From Palsa-504 sp963800415 (GTDB lineage: Bacteria > Actinomycetota > Actinomycetes > Streptosporangiales > Streptosporangiaceae): a stretch of DNA of 64,000 bases. Below are positions 26,756-34,419 of this stretch, one piece after another. Below the pieces are notes generated by a model. That model saw nothing but the letters and a program-made list of their open reading frames with translations. It made no database searches and was not told the origin of the DNA. The position numbers and the translations under genes were made by a program. Within the stretch, counting starts at the first letter, position 1; each line of letters begins with the position of its first letter. Where the stretch lies: the NCBI GenBank assembly GCA_963800415.1, contig CAWDBS010000072.1, positions 1 to 64,000 of the forward strand, written 5' to 3'.

Positions 26756-27078
26756 CGGGTCGCCCCGCGCCGCGTCCCCGACGCTGGGCCACTCGATGCC
26801 GATCGTGGCCGGATCTCCGAGCTGTCCCGGAAACAGCAGGGATAGCAGAGGTTACGGCTGGCGGTCCCGCGCGGCGCGCGCCGGCCGTCGCCTAGCACGG
26901 CCAGCTCGCGGACCTCGATGCACACATACCATTCGTCCGGCCCGCACTGCTCTACGATGGTTCCCGGCAGCCACGGCCACCGCTCGCGGTCGCCCTGCTC
27001 TTCCTGCTTCGAGCGGGGGTAGCGGACCTCGACCGGGCTCTCATCAGGGAACCTGCCGTCGTTGTCCTCGTCGTGCAT
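26752..27078 (-). CDS. Small integrative-element protein
   Basis: Using ATG 27078, a 108-residue protein: MHDEDNDGRFPDESPVEVRY, a central WPWLPGTIVEQCGPDEWYVC, and a C-terminal NLCYPCCFRDSSEIR. It resembles short conserved proteins upstream of DUF2637 in actinobacterial elements, but I cannot name a family. A TTG at 27111 would extend it by 11 residues. It overlaps DUF2637 by GTGA and is led by the repeat at 27109-27141. Confidence 0.6.
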   Translation of the reverse strand: MHDEDNDGRFPDESPVEVRYPRSKQEEQGDRERWPWLPGTIVEQCGPDEWYVCIEVRELAVLGDGRRAPRGTASRNLCYPCCFRDSSEIRPRSASSGPASGTRRGATR

Positions 27079-27108
27079 GACCTGGCTCCACGTCCGGAGC
27101 CGAGTGGA

Positions 27109-27141
27109 CAACCTGTGTGGTTATCGCTTGCACCATGGACC
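27109..27141 (-). promoter_or_regulatory. Upstream repeat, copy A (possible promoter/operator)
   Basis: 33 bp that match 29143-29175 at 28 positions. Both copies sit upstream of a minus-strand gene. Read on the minus strand both contain TGCAA-CGATAA, where GATAAC or GATAAT could be a -10 box. A shared regulator or promoter is an inference. Confidence 0.4.
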
Positions 27142-27344
27142 TTGGCATCACGCACAGATACCACCGTTGAACTGGGAAAACATCCCAGAGTGCTGATTCA
27201 TCATCCCAGAGCTTCGCCGCGATGGAGGGTGGCTGCGGCATCGCCGCAGCGGCGGGATATGGTGCGGGTAGCCAGGTGCATGGCGAGCGAGGTTGCGGCG
27301 CGCCGGGTCCTGGCGATATGCCTCAGGGGAGGATAATCGGCCCT

Positions 27345-27671
27345 ATGGACGACGGTGCTTTGCCATCGCGCTGGGCGGGATATGAGCGCCGGGTGCCGTC
27401 TTCCCTGGAGGACCTGAGGGGACAGGCTACTGGCCTGGTCGAGTTGCCGTTGCACGTCGCCTGGTCAGGACGGCGCGTATATGACGTCGGCGATGACGAC
27501 CAGCGCCTGGTCTTGTATGCGCTGCTGCTCGCAGAGGCACAGCGGGAGGACCTGGAGCGGTTCGTGCATCGGGAATCGCTGGTCAGCATGTGGCCCCGCT
27601 TGCGGCGGCTCCTGGGTCCGCACGCCCGCCGGGAGTGGGAGCGGAAGCTGATGACGACGGCCTGCCGGTGA
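27345..27671 (+). CDS. Putative antitoxin-like partner of the nucleotidyltransferase
   Basis: A 108-residue protein starting at ATG 27345 after AGGGGAGGA. Core text: GLVELPLHVAWSGRRVYDV, RLVLYALLLAEAQREDLERF, WPRLRRLLGPHARREWERKL. I do not recognise a named family, but a clear paralogue stands alone at 39658. It overlaps the AbiEii-like gene by GTGA, so it is the natural candidate for the neutralising partner. Function is inferred from context. Confidence 0.65.
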   Translation: MDDGALPSRWAGYERRVPSSLEDLRGQATGLVELPLHVAWSGRRVYDVGDDDQRLVLYALLLAEAQREDLERFVHRESLVSMWPRLRRLLGPHARREWERKLMTTACR

Positions 27672-28369
27672 GCCTTGAGGGGCTGCCTACCGCTCACCTG
27701 CGAGTGCTGCTTGATGGCCTGCCCGTCTTCGAACGCTACGGCCTGCTGCTGGCGGGAGGATACGCCTTCCGGGCTCATGAGATCCTGCGTCGCCCGTCCC
27801 AGGATCTGGATTTCGCCACGCGGGATGACACGCCGCTGCCGGAGATCGCAGGACATGTCCGGAATGCCTTCCAGGCTGCGGGATATCAAGTGGAACTGGT
27901 CGAGGCGACCGGCCGGTACGCACGCTTGACGCTGCGGCTGCCGGGTTCGGGAGAGGAACTGGAGATGGATCTGCTGAAGGAGGCGCTCGATCCGCGCTTC
28001 GTCACCGTCCAGGTAACTGCCAGGACGAGCGTGCGGGCGCTATCGCTTGAGGACACTGTGGGGCTGAAGGCCCGCGCCTGGCATGACCGGTTCGTGATCC
28101 GCGACATCATCGACCTGCACGCGGCCGCCGGCACCTTTTCCTACATCGACCTCGAGCGTCTTGCCCGCCGTCATGAACCCGACCTCGACCTCGAGACAAT
28201 CCTGGATCATCTCGCTGGCGTCGGCGTCTTCCCTGACGAAGACTTCGCCGAATATGAGCTTGGTGAAGCGGAGATCGCAGATCTCCGCAGGTGGGTCACG
28301 GGATGGTATGACGACCTGGCTCGCCGTCTCGCCGCGGAACTCGCTGGTGAGTTTCCGGACGATCTATGA
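27668..28369 (+). CDS. AbiEii/AbiGii-type nucleotidyltransferase (toxin-like)
   Basis: 233 residues from GTG 27668. It has the nucleotidyltransferase signature of AbiEii toxins: GLLLAGGYAFRAHEILRRPS followed by QDLDFATRDD (the catalytic D-x-D), then EELEMDLLKEALDP and SVRALSLEDTVGLKARAWHD. AbiE-type systems act as type IV toxin-antitoxin or abortive-infection modules by modifying nucleic acid or tRNA. The coupled upstream gene is unlike classic AbiEi, so this may be a variant pairing. Confidence 0.78.
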   Translation: MSLEGLPTAHLRVLLDGLPVFERYGLLLAGGYAFRAHEILRRPSQDLDFATRDDTPLPEIAGHVRNAFQAAGYQVELVEATGRYARLTLRLPGSGEELEMDLLKEALDPRFVTVQVTARTSVRALSLEDTVGLKARAWHDRFVIRDIIDLHAAAGTFSYIDLERLARRHEPDLDLETILDHLAGVGVFPDEDFAEYELGEAEIADLRRWVTGWYDDLARRLAAELAGEFPDDL

Positions 28370-28462
28370 CGGGACTGACCGCACAGTGACGGTAGACGAA
28401 CGACCGGCTGCTGCTCTGATCGGGAGCAATGTGTCTCCGCGGAGACGTCTTGTGCGGGGATC

Positions 28463-29077
28463 TCAGGTGTCTGGCTTGTTGGCCCGGGAGGCATCGGCCA
28501 GGTCGAGGAATCCCTCGACCGCTTCCCACAGTTCGTTCTCCGGGTAGCGGCCGTAGCTACGGTGCTCGCGCCGCCAGTCATGATCCCAGTACCTGTCGCG
28601 GACCTCGCGCAGATGAGCCAGCGCCGCGTCCAGGTCGTCCCGGATCTGAAGCCGCTCATCGACCGGGTCGGGGACCAGCCGGTTCAGCGAGCCGAAATCC
28701 CTCGCCTCAAGCGCCGCGAGCGCCTGCTCGTCGGGGCCGCCATCGACAGACCAGACGCACACCGGGCCGCGGATGTAGTGATTCCATGCCGGGTCCAGGT
28801 ACGACCGCCAGAAAAACAGGAAGCCGCCCTTGCTGAGCCGCAGCTCGTCCGCCAGCCAGTCGGCGCCTTCGGGAGTGGACTCCCAAGGGACCTCCTCCGG
28901 CGGCAGGTTGATCGCCACCGCGACCTGAACGTCGTCAAGCGGGTCGGCCCCGTCCAGCACCTCGCCGAAGGCATACACGGCCTTCAGGAACGGCTCCGTG
29001 TCGAACCAGATCAACTTCACGCGCTCGCACGTTTCGGCGAGGATCCGCAGCTTCTCGACAGCGCGCCTATGCCTCAT
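28463..29077 (-). CDS. DUF7711-like protein
   Basis: With ATG 29077 a 204-residue soluble protein: RHRRAVEKLRILAETCER, YAFGEVLDGADPLDDVQVAV, INLPPEEVPW, FWRSYLDPAWNHYIRGPVCV. The AFG-L---DLD-V-VA--V-LP--DVPW ... PVWNHRI-RPALVW order fits the DUF7711 family as I remember it; there is no known function. Upstream in-frame starts at 29095 and 29113 are less like the family. Repeat copy B lies about 66 bp upstream. It is convergent with the nucleotidyltransferase gene. Confidence 0.55.
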   Translation of the reverse strand: MRHRRAVEKLRILAETCERVKLIWFDTEPFLKAVYAFGEVLDGADPLDDVQVAVAINLPPEEVPWESTPEGADWLADELRLSKGGFLFFWRSYLDPAWNHYIRGPVCVWSVDGGPDEQALAALEARDFGSLNRLVPDPVDERLQIRDDLDAALAHLREVRDRYWDHDWRREHRSYGRYPENELWEAVEGFLDLADASRANKPDT

Positions 29078-29142
29078 GGCTGCATATGGTGCCATCCGAG
29101 CGGCAGTGGACAACAGTCACTCACCTTCGGGCAATGCCTAGG

Positions 29143-29175
29143 CAACCTGTGTCATTATCGTTTGCACGGTGGACC
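29143..29175 (-). promoter_or_regulatory. Upstream repeat, copy B (possible promoter/operator)
   Basis: 28 of 33 bases match copy A at 27109-27141. On the minus strand it contains TGCAAACGATAATGACA, a fair -10-like region, upstream of the DUF7711-like gene. It also overlaps the truncated end of the DUF222/HNH relic. Confidence 0.4.
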
Positions 29176-30626
29176 CCCATTACACAGGCATGTGCGCCCG
29201 CCCGCTTCGTAGGGCGTGTTGTGCTCGAAGCCGGCTTGGGTAGAGGGCCGCCGGCAGACCGGTCCGGTGCAGGTCGCGTTCCGGACCTGGGCCAGGTGCC
29301 GCAGCTTGACCCCGGGATCGTGGCCCCTGGCCTGGAACCGGTGGTCGCAGTCCCCGGTCGGGATCGGGTCGAGGGTGACCAGGAGGTCCGGCCCGCCTCC
29401 TGGGGTATGCAGCTGCCAGGTGCCGTGGCCGCCGGGCGGCCCTTCCTGGCTGGTGAGGGTGAAGGAGAACCCGGGGCTCGGGGTGCTGCTGGTACCGCGG
29501 GGCGGATCGGGTCCGTCCGGCGGCGCCGGCCCGGCTCGTTTGCGGTGGCTCTTAGGCTCAGGTCGGGCGCAGCCGTGCCCGATGGCATGCCCTTGGCTGT
29601 CTCGGTGACCGTCACGCACCAGGTCGTCCTGGGGTTCCTGGCGGCCGCGGCGGCCAGGTCACGGGCCAGCGCGGGATCGATGGGCCCGGTGCCGGGGATC
29701 TCCCCGGGCCGCCCGGCCTGGTCCTGCAGGGTGCCCAGCGGGACGGTCAGGGTCACCTTCCCGGCGAACCCGCCCGGTGCCGCACCAGCCGCGGGACCCG
29801 CGGCCGGATGGTCCGGGCCTGCGGGCCCCGGGCCCCCGCCCGGCCCGCCCGGCCCGGTCTGGGCCTTATGCCGGGGGATGATGCCGTCCCGCAGGGCGGC
29901 CTTCGTGCCGGGCAGCCGGGTCTGCAGGGCCACTGCCAGGGTCACCATCGCACCGGCGTAACGGCGGGATTCGGCCAGCGTGTGCGCCAGCTCATCACCG
30001 GTGAACTCATCACAGGCCGCCGGCATCCGCCCGGGGCCCCGCGGCCCGCTGCCGGGCGCGGGCCGGCGGCGGGCCAGCTCGGCCGCGGCGGCAAGCTTGC
30101 GGGCGGCCATGTGCGCCTCCAGCCGGTCCCACGCGCACAGCACCCCCGCCAGCTCCGCATCGCAGGCCCCCTCAAAGCAGTCATCCGGGCCCGCCGCGGC
30201 ATCCGCGGCCAGGGCCAGCTCCGGACAGGCCGGCATCACGTCCAGCGCCATCCCGGCGCCGAACGCCGCCGCCCGGGCTGCACGACTCCCCGGCCCGGAT
30301 CCTCGCCGACCCGGGCAGCCCGGGACCCCGGCGACCGGCTGCCGCCGCGATCAGGCCGAGCGTACCGCCCAGCCGGGTGATCTCCGCCGCGGTCCCGGCG
30401 TCCTCCGCGGCCTGATCCCGGGCCGCCTCCCAGACCTCCGCCGTCAGCTCATCCTCACCAGGCGGCGGCGCGCAGTCCCCCGGATCCAGCCACTCCTCCG
30501 GACCGAACAGCTCATCCGGGTCGAACAGCTCATCCCCGGCTGGCACCGGATCCGGCGCCGGGCGCGCTGGGCGGGATCATCGTCCCACCCGGGGCCCGCG
30601 GGAGCCGGTCCTGGAGGCATATGCAC
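29155..30626 (-). pseudogene. DUF222/HNH endonuclease, multiply frameshifted
   Basis: Reading down from 30626, homologous text switches frame at least three times: MPPGPAPAGPGWDDD; then AGDELFDPDELFGPEEW and EDELTAEVWEAARDQAAEDA; then PELALAADAAAGPDDCFEGA, CAWDRLEAHMAARKLAAAAE, DELAHTLAESRRYAGAMVTL; and finally, after another shift, LDPIPTGDCDHRF, ATCTGPVCRRP and AGGRTCLCNGGPPCKR. The last is an HNH domain cut before its final His block. DUF222/HNH proteins are common in actinobacteria as intron-like or mobile nucleases. Decay or sequencing errors could explain the shifts, but the missing HNH end argues for decay. Confidence 0.75.
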
Positions 30627-30789
30627 ATCCGCTCGGGATATTGATCTTGGGTCTTGACCTATCGAAGTCTATAGAACATGATAGCGAATCCGATGGTGAT
30701 CTGCAATGAAATAACTTGATCAAGTTAGAAAATCAAACAAAAGTACTAATGTTTTCAAGGCGGTGAATGGGGATTCTGGGAACGGGCTG

Positions 30790-31290
30790 CTACGCCGTCT
30801 TGCGGTAGCGGGTCATCGGGCCGAGCGCGCCGGGCACCACGGTGAACGGGGTCATGCCGAGCCGCTTGACGATCGCGACCGAGGCGGCGTTGCCCTCGTC
30901 GACCTCGGCCAGCACCTCGGGCATGCCGAGAGAGCCGAGGGCGTGCTGCACCACTGCCCGGGCCGCCTCAGTGGCGTAGCCCTGGCCCCAGGAACCGGGA
31001 GCCACGCTGTAGAAGATCTCCAGGCCGAGTTCGTCGAGCGGCCGCAGCCCGGCCGTGCCGATCAGTTCGGTATGGCCTTCCTCCTGGATGAGCCAGCTGC
31101 CGTATCCGCCCCCGGCGAAGTCCTGGATGCTTTCCTCAATGGTCTGGGTGACCTCGGCCGCGGACAGTGCCGCGCCGTCGAACAGGAACCGCCGGACATC
31201 CGGCAGGGTCCAGTGGGCCAGCAGCACGGCATGGTCGTGTGCCGTCACCGGGCGCAGAACCAGGCGTTCCGTGGTCAGCACGTGGTCCAC
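30790..31290 (-). CDS. GNAT-family N-acetyltransferase (RimJ/RimL-like)
   Basis: A complete 166-residue acetyltransferase. It opens TERLVLRPVTAHDHAVLLAH, has the acetyl-CoA loop as SWGQGYATEAARAVVQHAL (motif A, G-Q-G-x-A), and ends in the usual E-x-N-x-x-S motif (EGNAASVAIVKRLGM). The substrate could be a ribosomal protein N-terminus or a small amine; sequence does not say. The AT-rich 30627-30789 stretch downstream holds no gene. Confidence 0.9.
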   Translation of the reverse strand: MDHVLTTERLVLRPVTAHDHAVLLAHWTLPDVRRFLFDGAALSAAEVTQTIEESIQDFAGGGYGSWLIQEEGHTELIGTAGLRPLDELGLEIFYSVAPGSWGQGYATEAARAVVQHALGSLGMPEVLAEVDEGNAASVAIVKRLGMTPFTVVPGALGPMTRYRKTA

Positions 31291-31377
31291 GCCCGCCAGA
31301 TTACCCAGCAGGGTACGGCGGACGCCCCGTCTGCGGCGCGCCTCCCGGAAACCCGCCCTGGCCTGCGGATAGGCTCA

Positions 31378-31394
31378 AGAGCTATCATAGCTCT
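31378..31394. promoter_or_regulatory. 17-bp palindrome in a divergent promoter region
   Basis: AGAGCTA-TCA-TAGCTCT, a perfect 7-bp dyad between the divergent GNAT gene (start 31290) and the NrdJ-tail-like gene (start 31447). Position and symmetry fit an operator. Confidence 0.4.
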
Positions 31395-31446
31395 GCGTCG
31401 TAGCTCCATAATCGGGCATTTCATATACCAGTTCGGAGGCTAGGCC

Positions 31447-31911
31447 ATGGTGGTAGGCGTTCGTCGGCACATGTCCAGGCGTCGCAGCGGACACACCACC
31501 ACCGTCATCATCGGTGCCGAACGCTTCTACCTCACCGCCAACCAGCGGGACGACGGGAGCCTCGGCGAAGTTTTCATTCACTGGGGCAAGCACGGCACCA
31601 GCGCCGCCGGGCTGGTGAGCAGCTACGCAATCGCCTTGTCGTTCGGCCTGCAACATCACCTGCCGCTCACCGACCTCATCCGCCCGGGACTTGACCAGTT
31701 CTTCGTCCCCAACGGGCACACCGACGACCCGGAGATTCCCAGGGTCCGTTCCACGGTGGACTACATCGCCCGCCGCCTGGCCATCGACTGGCTGCCCTAC
31801 CCCGAACGGGCCGAGCTCGGTGTCTACACGCTGACCGAGCGCGTCCAGCGGGCCAGCACCTGGATCGCGGCCAACGAGCCGGCCCGCGGCCGTATGCCTG
31901 TCGCGCGCTGA
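31447..31911 (+). CDS. Stand-alone NrdJ C-terminal (TSCPD-like) protein
   Basis: 154 residues that match the last part of B12-dependent class II ribonucleotide reductase: TTTVIIGAERFYLTANQRDD, GSLGEVFIHWGKHGTSAAGL, IALSFGLQHHLPLTDLI, then VDYIARRLAIDWLPYPERAE. In NrdJ this region follows the catalytic barrel; here it stands alone. It may be a regulatory paralogue or a relic that still has a good start: GGAGG lies 7 bp before ATG 31447. No reductase gene is near. Confidence 0.65.
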   Translation: MVVGVRRHMSRRRSGHTTTVIIGAERFYLTANQRDDGSLGEVFIHWGKHGTSAAGLVSSYAIALSFGLQHHLPLTDLIRPGLDQFFVPNGHTDDPEIPRVRSTVDYIARRLAIDWLPYPERAELGVYTLTERVQRASTWIAANEPARGRMPVAR

Positions 31912-31959
31912 CCGGACCCGCCGACCGGACCCGCCGACCGGGGCGCGCCGCGTCGGACG

Positions 31960-32637
31960 CTAACGCGATGACCGTGCCAGCAGCCCGGCGATCAGCACCT
32001 CGAGCACCTCGCGGAGGGTCGCGGTGAAATCCAGCCGCATGGCGCCCAGCTCCGGGTCCGCGGCATAGGCCGCCAGCATCGCGGCCGACGGCCGCGCGTG
32101 CGGCCACAGCGCGGCGGTCGTCATGACGGCCGCGCCAGCCAGCCGAGAGGCGTCCGGCTCGCCGAGTTCGGGCACGCACCGGAGCAGGAGGCCGCCGAGT
32201 GCGGCGATGTCTGCCATGCTGGCGCGCTTGTACTGGGCGGCGACCTGCGGCGAGACGTTGCGCTCGAGCACCGCGGCCTGGGCGCTGATCAGGTCGCACA
32301 GCATCGGCCTGGTCGCCAGCGAGGCCGCCACCGCGGCGGCCAGCTGGTCGGCACGTTCGGCGGGCGGGGCGCTGACGTCGACCGCGCCGGTCAGGTCCTT
32401 GTCCAGCTGGACGAGCCAGTCCTGCCAGGCCGAATCCAGCAGCTCCAGCAGCACCGCCTCGCGCGACTCGAAATAGCGCAGCACGTTCGACTTGGCCAGC
32501 CCAGCGCGTCGGCTGAGCTCGTTGAGCGTCACCTCCGCCACCGGCATCTCGGCGAGCATCGAGGCCGTAGCGCCGAGGATCGCCTGACGGCGGGCTTCGC
32601 GCTGCTCTTCACTGCGAGCTCGCTGGAACACGGCCAT
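31960..32637 (-). CDS. TetR-family repressor
   Basis: From ATG 32637 a 225-residue protein with an N-terminal TetR helix-turn-helix (AILGATASMLAEMPVAEVTL, NELSRRAGLAKSNVLRYFES) and a large C-terminal ligand domain. An upstream in-frame ATG at 32646 is possible; further upstream starts would run through the operators. It is divergent from an SDR gene, and three copies of a CAGACCG-x-CGGTCTG dyad fill the gap, so it very likely controls both itself and the SDR. Confidence 0.88.
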   Translation of the reverse strand: MAVFQRARSEEQREARRQAILGATASMLAEMPVAEVTLNELSRRAGLAKSNVLRYFESREAVLLELLDSAWQDWLVQLDKDLTGAVDVSAPPAERADQLAAAVAASLATRPMLCDLISAQAAVLERNVSPQVAAQYKRASMADIAALGGLLLRCVPELGEPDASRLAGAAVMTTAALWPHARPSAAMLAAYAADPELGAMRLDFTATLREVLEVLIAGLLARSSR

Positions 32638-32650
32638 GTCCCGCATTTTA

Positions 32651-32718
32651 CAGACCGGCGGTCCCTTGCGTACAGACCGTCGGTCTGATAAGTTCGAGAA
32701 TAACAGACCGGCGGTCTG
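32651..32718. promoter_or_regulatory. Three TetR-type operators between tetR and SDR genes
   Basis: Operator 1 at 32651-32665 (CAGACCGGCGGTCCC, right half degenerate), operator 2 at 32673-32687 (CAGACCGTCGGTCTG), operator 3 at 32704-32718 (CAGACCGGCGGTCTG). Two are perfect dyads about a single central base; centre spacings are 22 and 31 bp. Confidence 0.85.
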
Positions 32719-32774
32719 CTGGAGCTGGCGGTCACGAGGCCGGCCGAATGCCACCGAGGTCCTGAGGAGTGATC

Positions 32775-33707
32775 ATGTACGAGGTTCCCGATCAGACAGG
32801 GAAGCTCGTCGTCGTCACGGGCGCCAACAGCGGCACGGGCCGGGAGGCTACCCGGCGCCTGGCCGGGGCCGGGGCACACGTAGTGATGGCGGTCCGGACG
32901 CCCGCCAAGGGGGAGCGGGCGCGCGAGGAGATCCTGGCTGAGCAGCCCGGCGCCCGGCTCGAGGTCCGCAGGATCGACCTGGCCGACCTGGCCTCGGTGG
33001 CGGAGTTCGCCGATGGCCTGATCGCGGGCGACACGCCTGTCGACCTGCTGATCAACAACGCCGGCGTGATGGCGCCGCCGACCCGGATGACCACTGCCGA
33101 CGGCTTCGAGCTGCAGTTCGGCAGCAACTTCCTCGGGCCGTTCGCACTGACCATGCGGCTGCTCCCGCTAGTGCTCGCCGCCTCGGCGCCCCGGGTGGTC
33201 ACGATGAGCAGCGGCGTGGCCAGCTATGGCCGGATCCGCTTCGACGACCTGCAGTGGCAGCGCGGTTACCGTCCCAACCTGGCCTACGCGCAATCCAAGC
33301 TGGCCGACCTGATGATGACCCTGCACCTAGCCGACCTGGCCGTCCGGCACCGCTGGAACCTGATGAGCACCGCCGCTCACCCCGGGTTCACCCGCACCAA
33401 CCTGCAGAGTGCCGGGGCCAGCCTCGGCCGCGACAAGCCGAAGCGGACGCCGTTCAACAGCTTCAACATCCTGCCCTCGCAGCAGGTCGGGCCGGGCACG
33501 GAGCCGTTGCTCTACGCAGCCGCCGACGCCGCGGCGGTCAACGGCGGCCACTACGGGCCGAGCCGGTGGTTCGGGCTAGTGGGGCCGACGACCAGGGTCC
33601 GGCCGCCTCGCCGGGCTCGCGACACCGCCACCGCGACCCGGCTGTGGGCCGAGGCGGAGCGCCTCACCGGCACCACCCTGCCCGCCAGCGCCGCCCGTTC
33701 CCGCTGA
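32775..33707 (+). CDS. Short-chain dehydrogenase/reductase
   Basis: From ATG 32775 a 310-residue SDR. NAD(P) site VVVTGANSGTGREATR (TGxxxGxG), then LLINNAGVMAPP (NNAG), the catalytic Ser in VTMSSGVASYG, and the YxxxK pair in NLAYAQSKLADL. The layout is that of retinol-dehydrogenase-like long SDRs common in actinobacteria. GTG 32769 is an alternative. Likely substrate is a hydrophobic alcohol or ketone sensed by the adjacent TetR; this is inference. Confidence 0.9.
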   Translation: MYEVPDQTGKLVVVTGANSGTGREATRRLAGAGAHVVMAVRTPAKGERAREEILAEQPGARLEVRRIDLADLASVAEFADGLIAGDTPVDLLINNAGVMAPPTRMTTADGFELQFGSNFLGPFALTMRLLPLVLAASAPRVVTMSSGVASYGRIRFDDLQWQRGYRPNLAYAQSKLADLMMTLHLADLAVRHRWNLMSTAAHPGFTRTNLQSAGASLGRDKPKRTPFNSFNILPSQQVGPGTEPLLYAAADAAAVNGGHYGPSRWFGLVGPTTRVRPPRRARDTATATRLWAEAERLTGTTLPASAARSR

Positions 33708-33761
33708 TCAGCCGTTAGCCCCCCACGCTGAAGGTGGTGCAGATGCCGCCGGCCGAGTCGG

Positions 33762-34184
33762 TTAACTCGCCGCGCTGCGCTGCTGGGGCGGCCGGCTGAT
33801 CCTGGCGGCAAACAGGTCGCGGAGGCTGACCACGCCATGGACCCGCCGCCCTTCCACGATCGGCAGGTGGCGGAACCCGTTCAGAAGCATGATCTGGGCC
33901 GCCTCTTCCACCGGCGTGTCCGGGCCTGCTGACTGAGGGTCCTTGGTCATCCACGCCGAAACCGGCATCGTGGTCAGGTCCGACCCGGATGCCGCGGCCT
34001 TCAGCACGTCGCGCTCGGTGAGGATCCCGGCCAGGAAGGGGCCCTGCATGACGAGGGCCGAGCCTACTTTCTCGCGCACCATCGCGGCGGCAGCCTCAGC
34101 GACCGGGCTGTCCGGGCTGGTCGATACCATCCGCGAGTGCATCAGGTCGCCGACCGTGAAGGGTCGGCGAGTCGTGTCAGCCAC
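33762..34184 (-). CDS. CBS-domain protein
   Basis: A 140-residue protein made of two CBS domains: TVGDLMHSRMVSTSPDSPVA ... GILTERDVLKAAASGSDL, then VSAWMTKDPQSAGPDTPVEE ... HLPIVEGRRVHGVVSLRDL. Such pairs bind adenine nucleotides and signal energy state. GTG 34184 overlaps the stop of the 80-residue gene by 8 bp, so the two are translationally coupled. Confidence 0.85.
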   Translation of the reverse strand: MADTTRRPFTVGDLMHSRMVSTSPDSPVAEAAAAMVREKVGSALVMQGPFLAGILTERDVLKAAASGSDLTTMPVSAWMTKDPQSAGPDTPVEEAAQIMLLNGFRHLPIVEGRRVHGVVSLRDLFAARISRPPQQRSAAS

Positions 34185-34419
34185 TTTCGCCGATTTCGAA
34201 CAGTTCGGACTCGCCGTGCGGAGACGACGGCCCGGCGAGCTCTTCGGAGAGCAGTCGCCACAGCGAACCCGCCCACGCGGACAGCTGCGGCCACCGCATC
34301 CAGAACAGCTGGAGAGTCGTCTCGTCAAACTGGGTGTGTGCCTGCTCAGGAGATACCGCGTGGGTAAAATCCTCAAGCTGATGCATGAGGTCGAGGAACC
34401 GGTCGGCGCTTCCATCCAT
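34177..34419 (-). CDS. 80-residue protein coupled to the CBS gene
   Basis: Starts ATG 34419 after a strong CTGGAGGTGATTC. Text: DRFLDLMHQLEDFTHAVSPE, FDETTLQLFWMRWPQLSAW, ending ELFEIGESG. It is helical, acidic and without membrane segments. I do not recognise a family. Overlap with the CBS gene suggests a partner that the CBS protein regulates or binds. Confidence 0.65.
   Translation of the reverse strand: MDGSADRFLDLMHQLEDFTHAVSPEQAHTQFDETTLQLFWMRWPQLSAWAGSLWRLLSEELAGPSSPHGESELFEIGESG

Noticed and set aside
27044..27241. Short minus-strand gene upstream of the integrative-element protein
   Set aside because: It overlaps the repeat and the true gene start, and has no recognisable domain.
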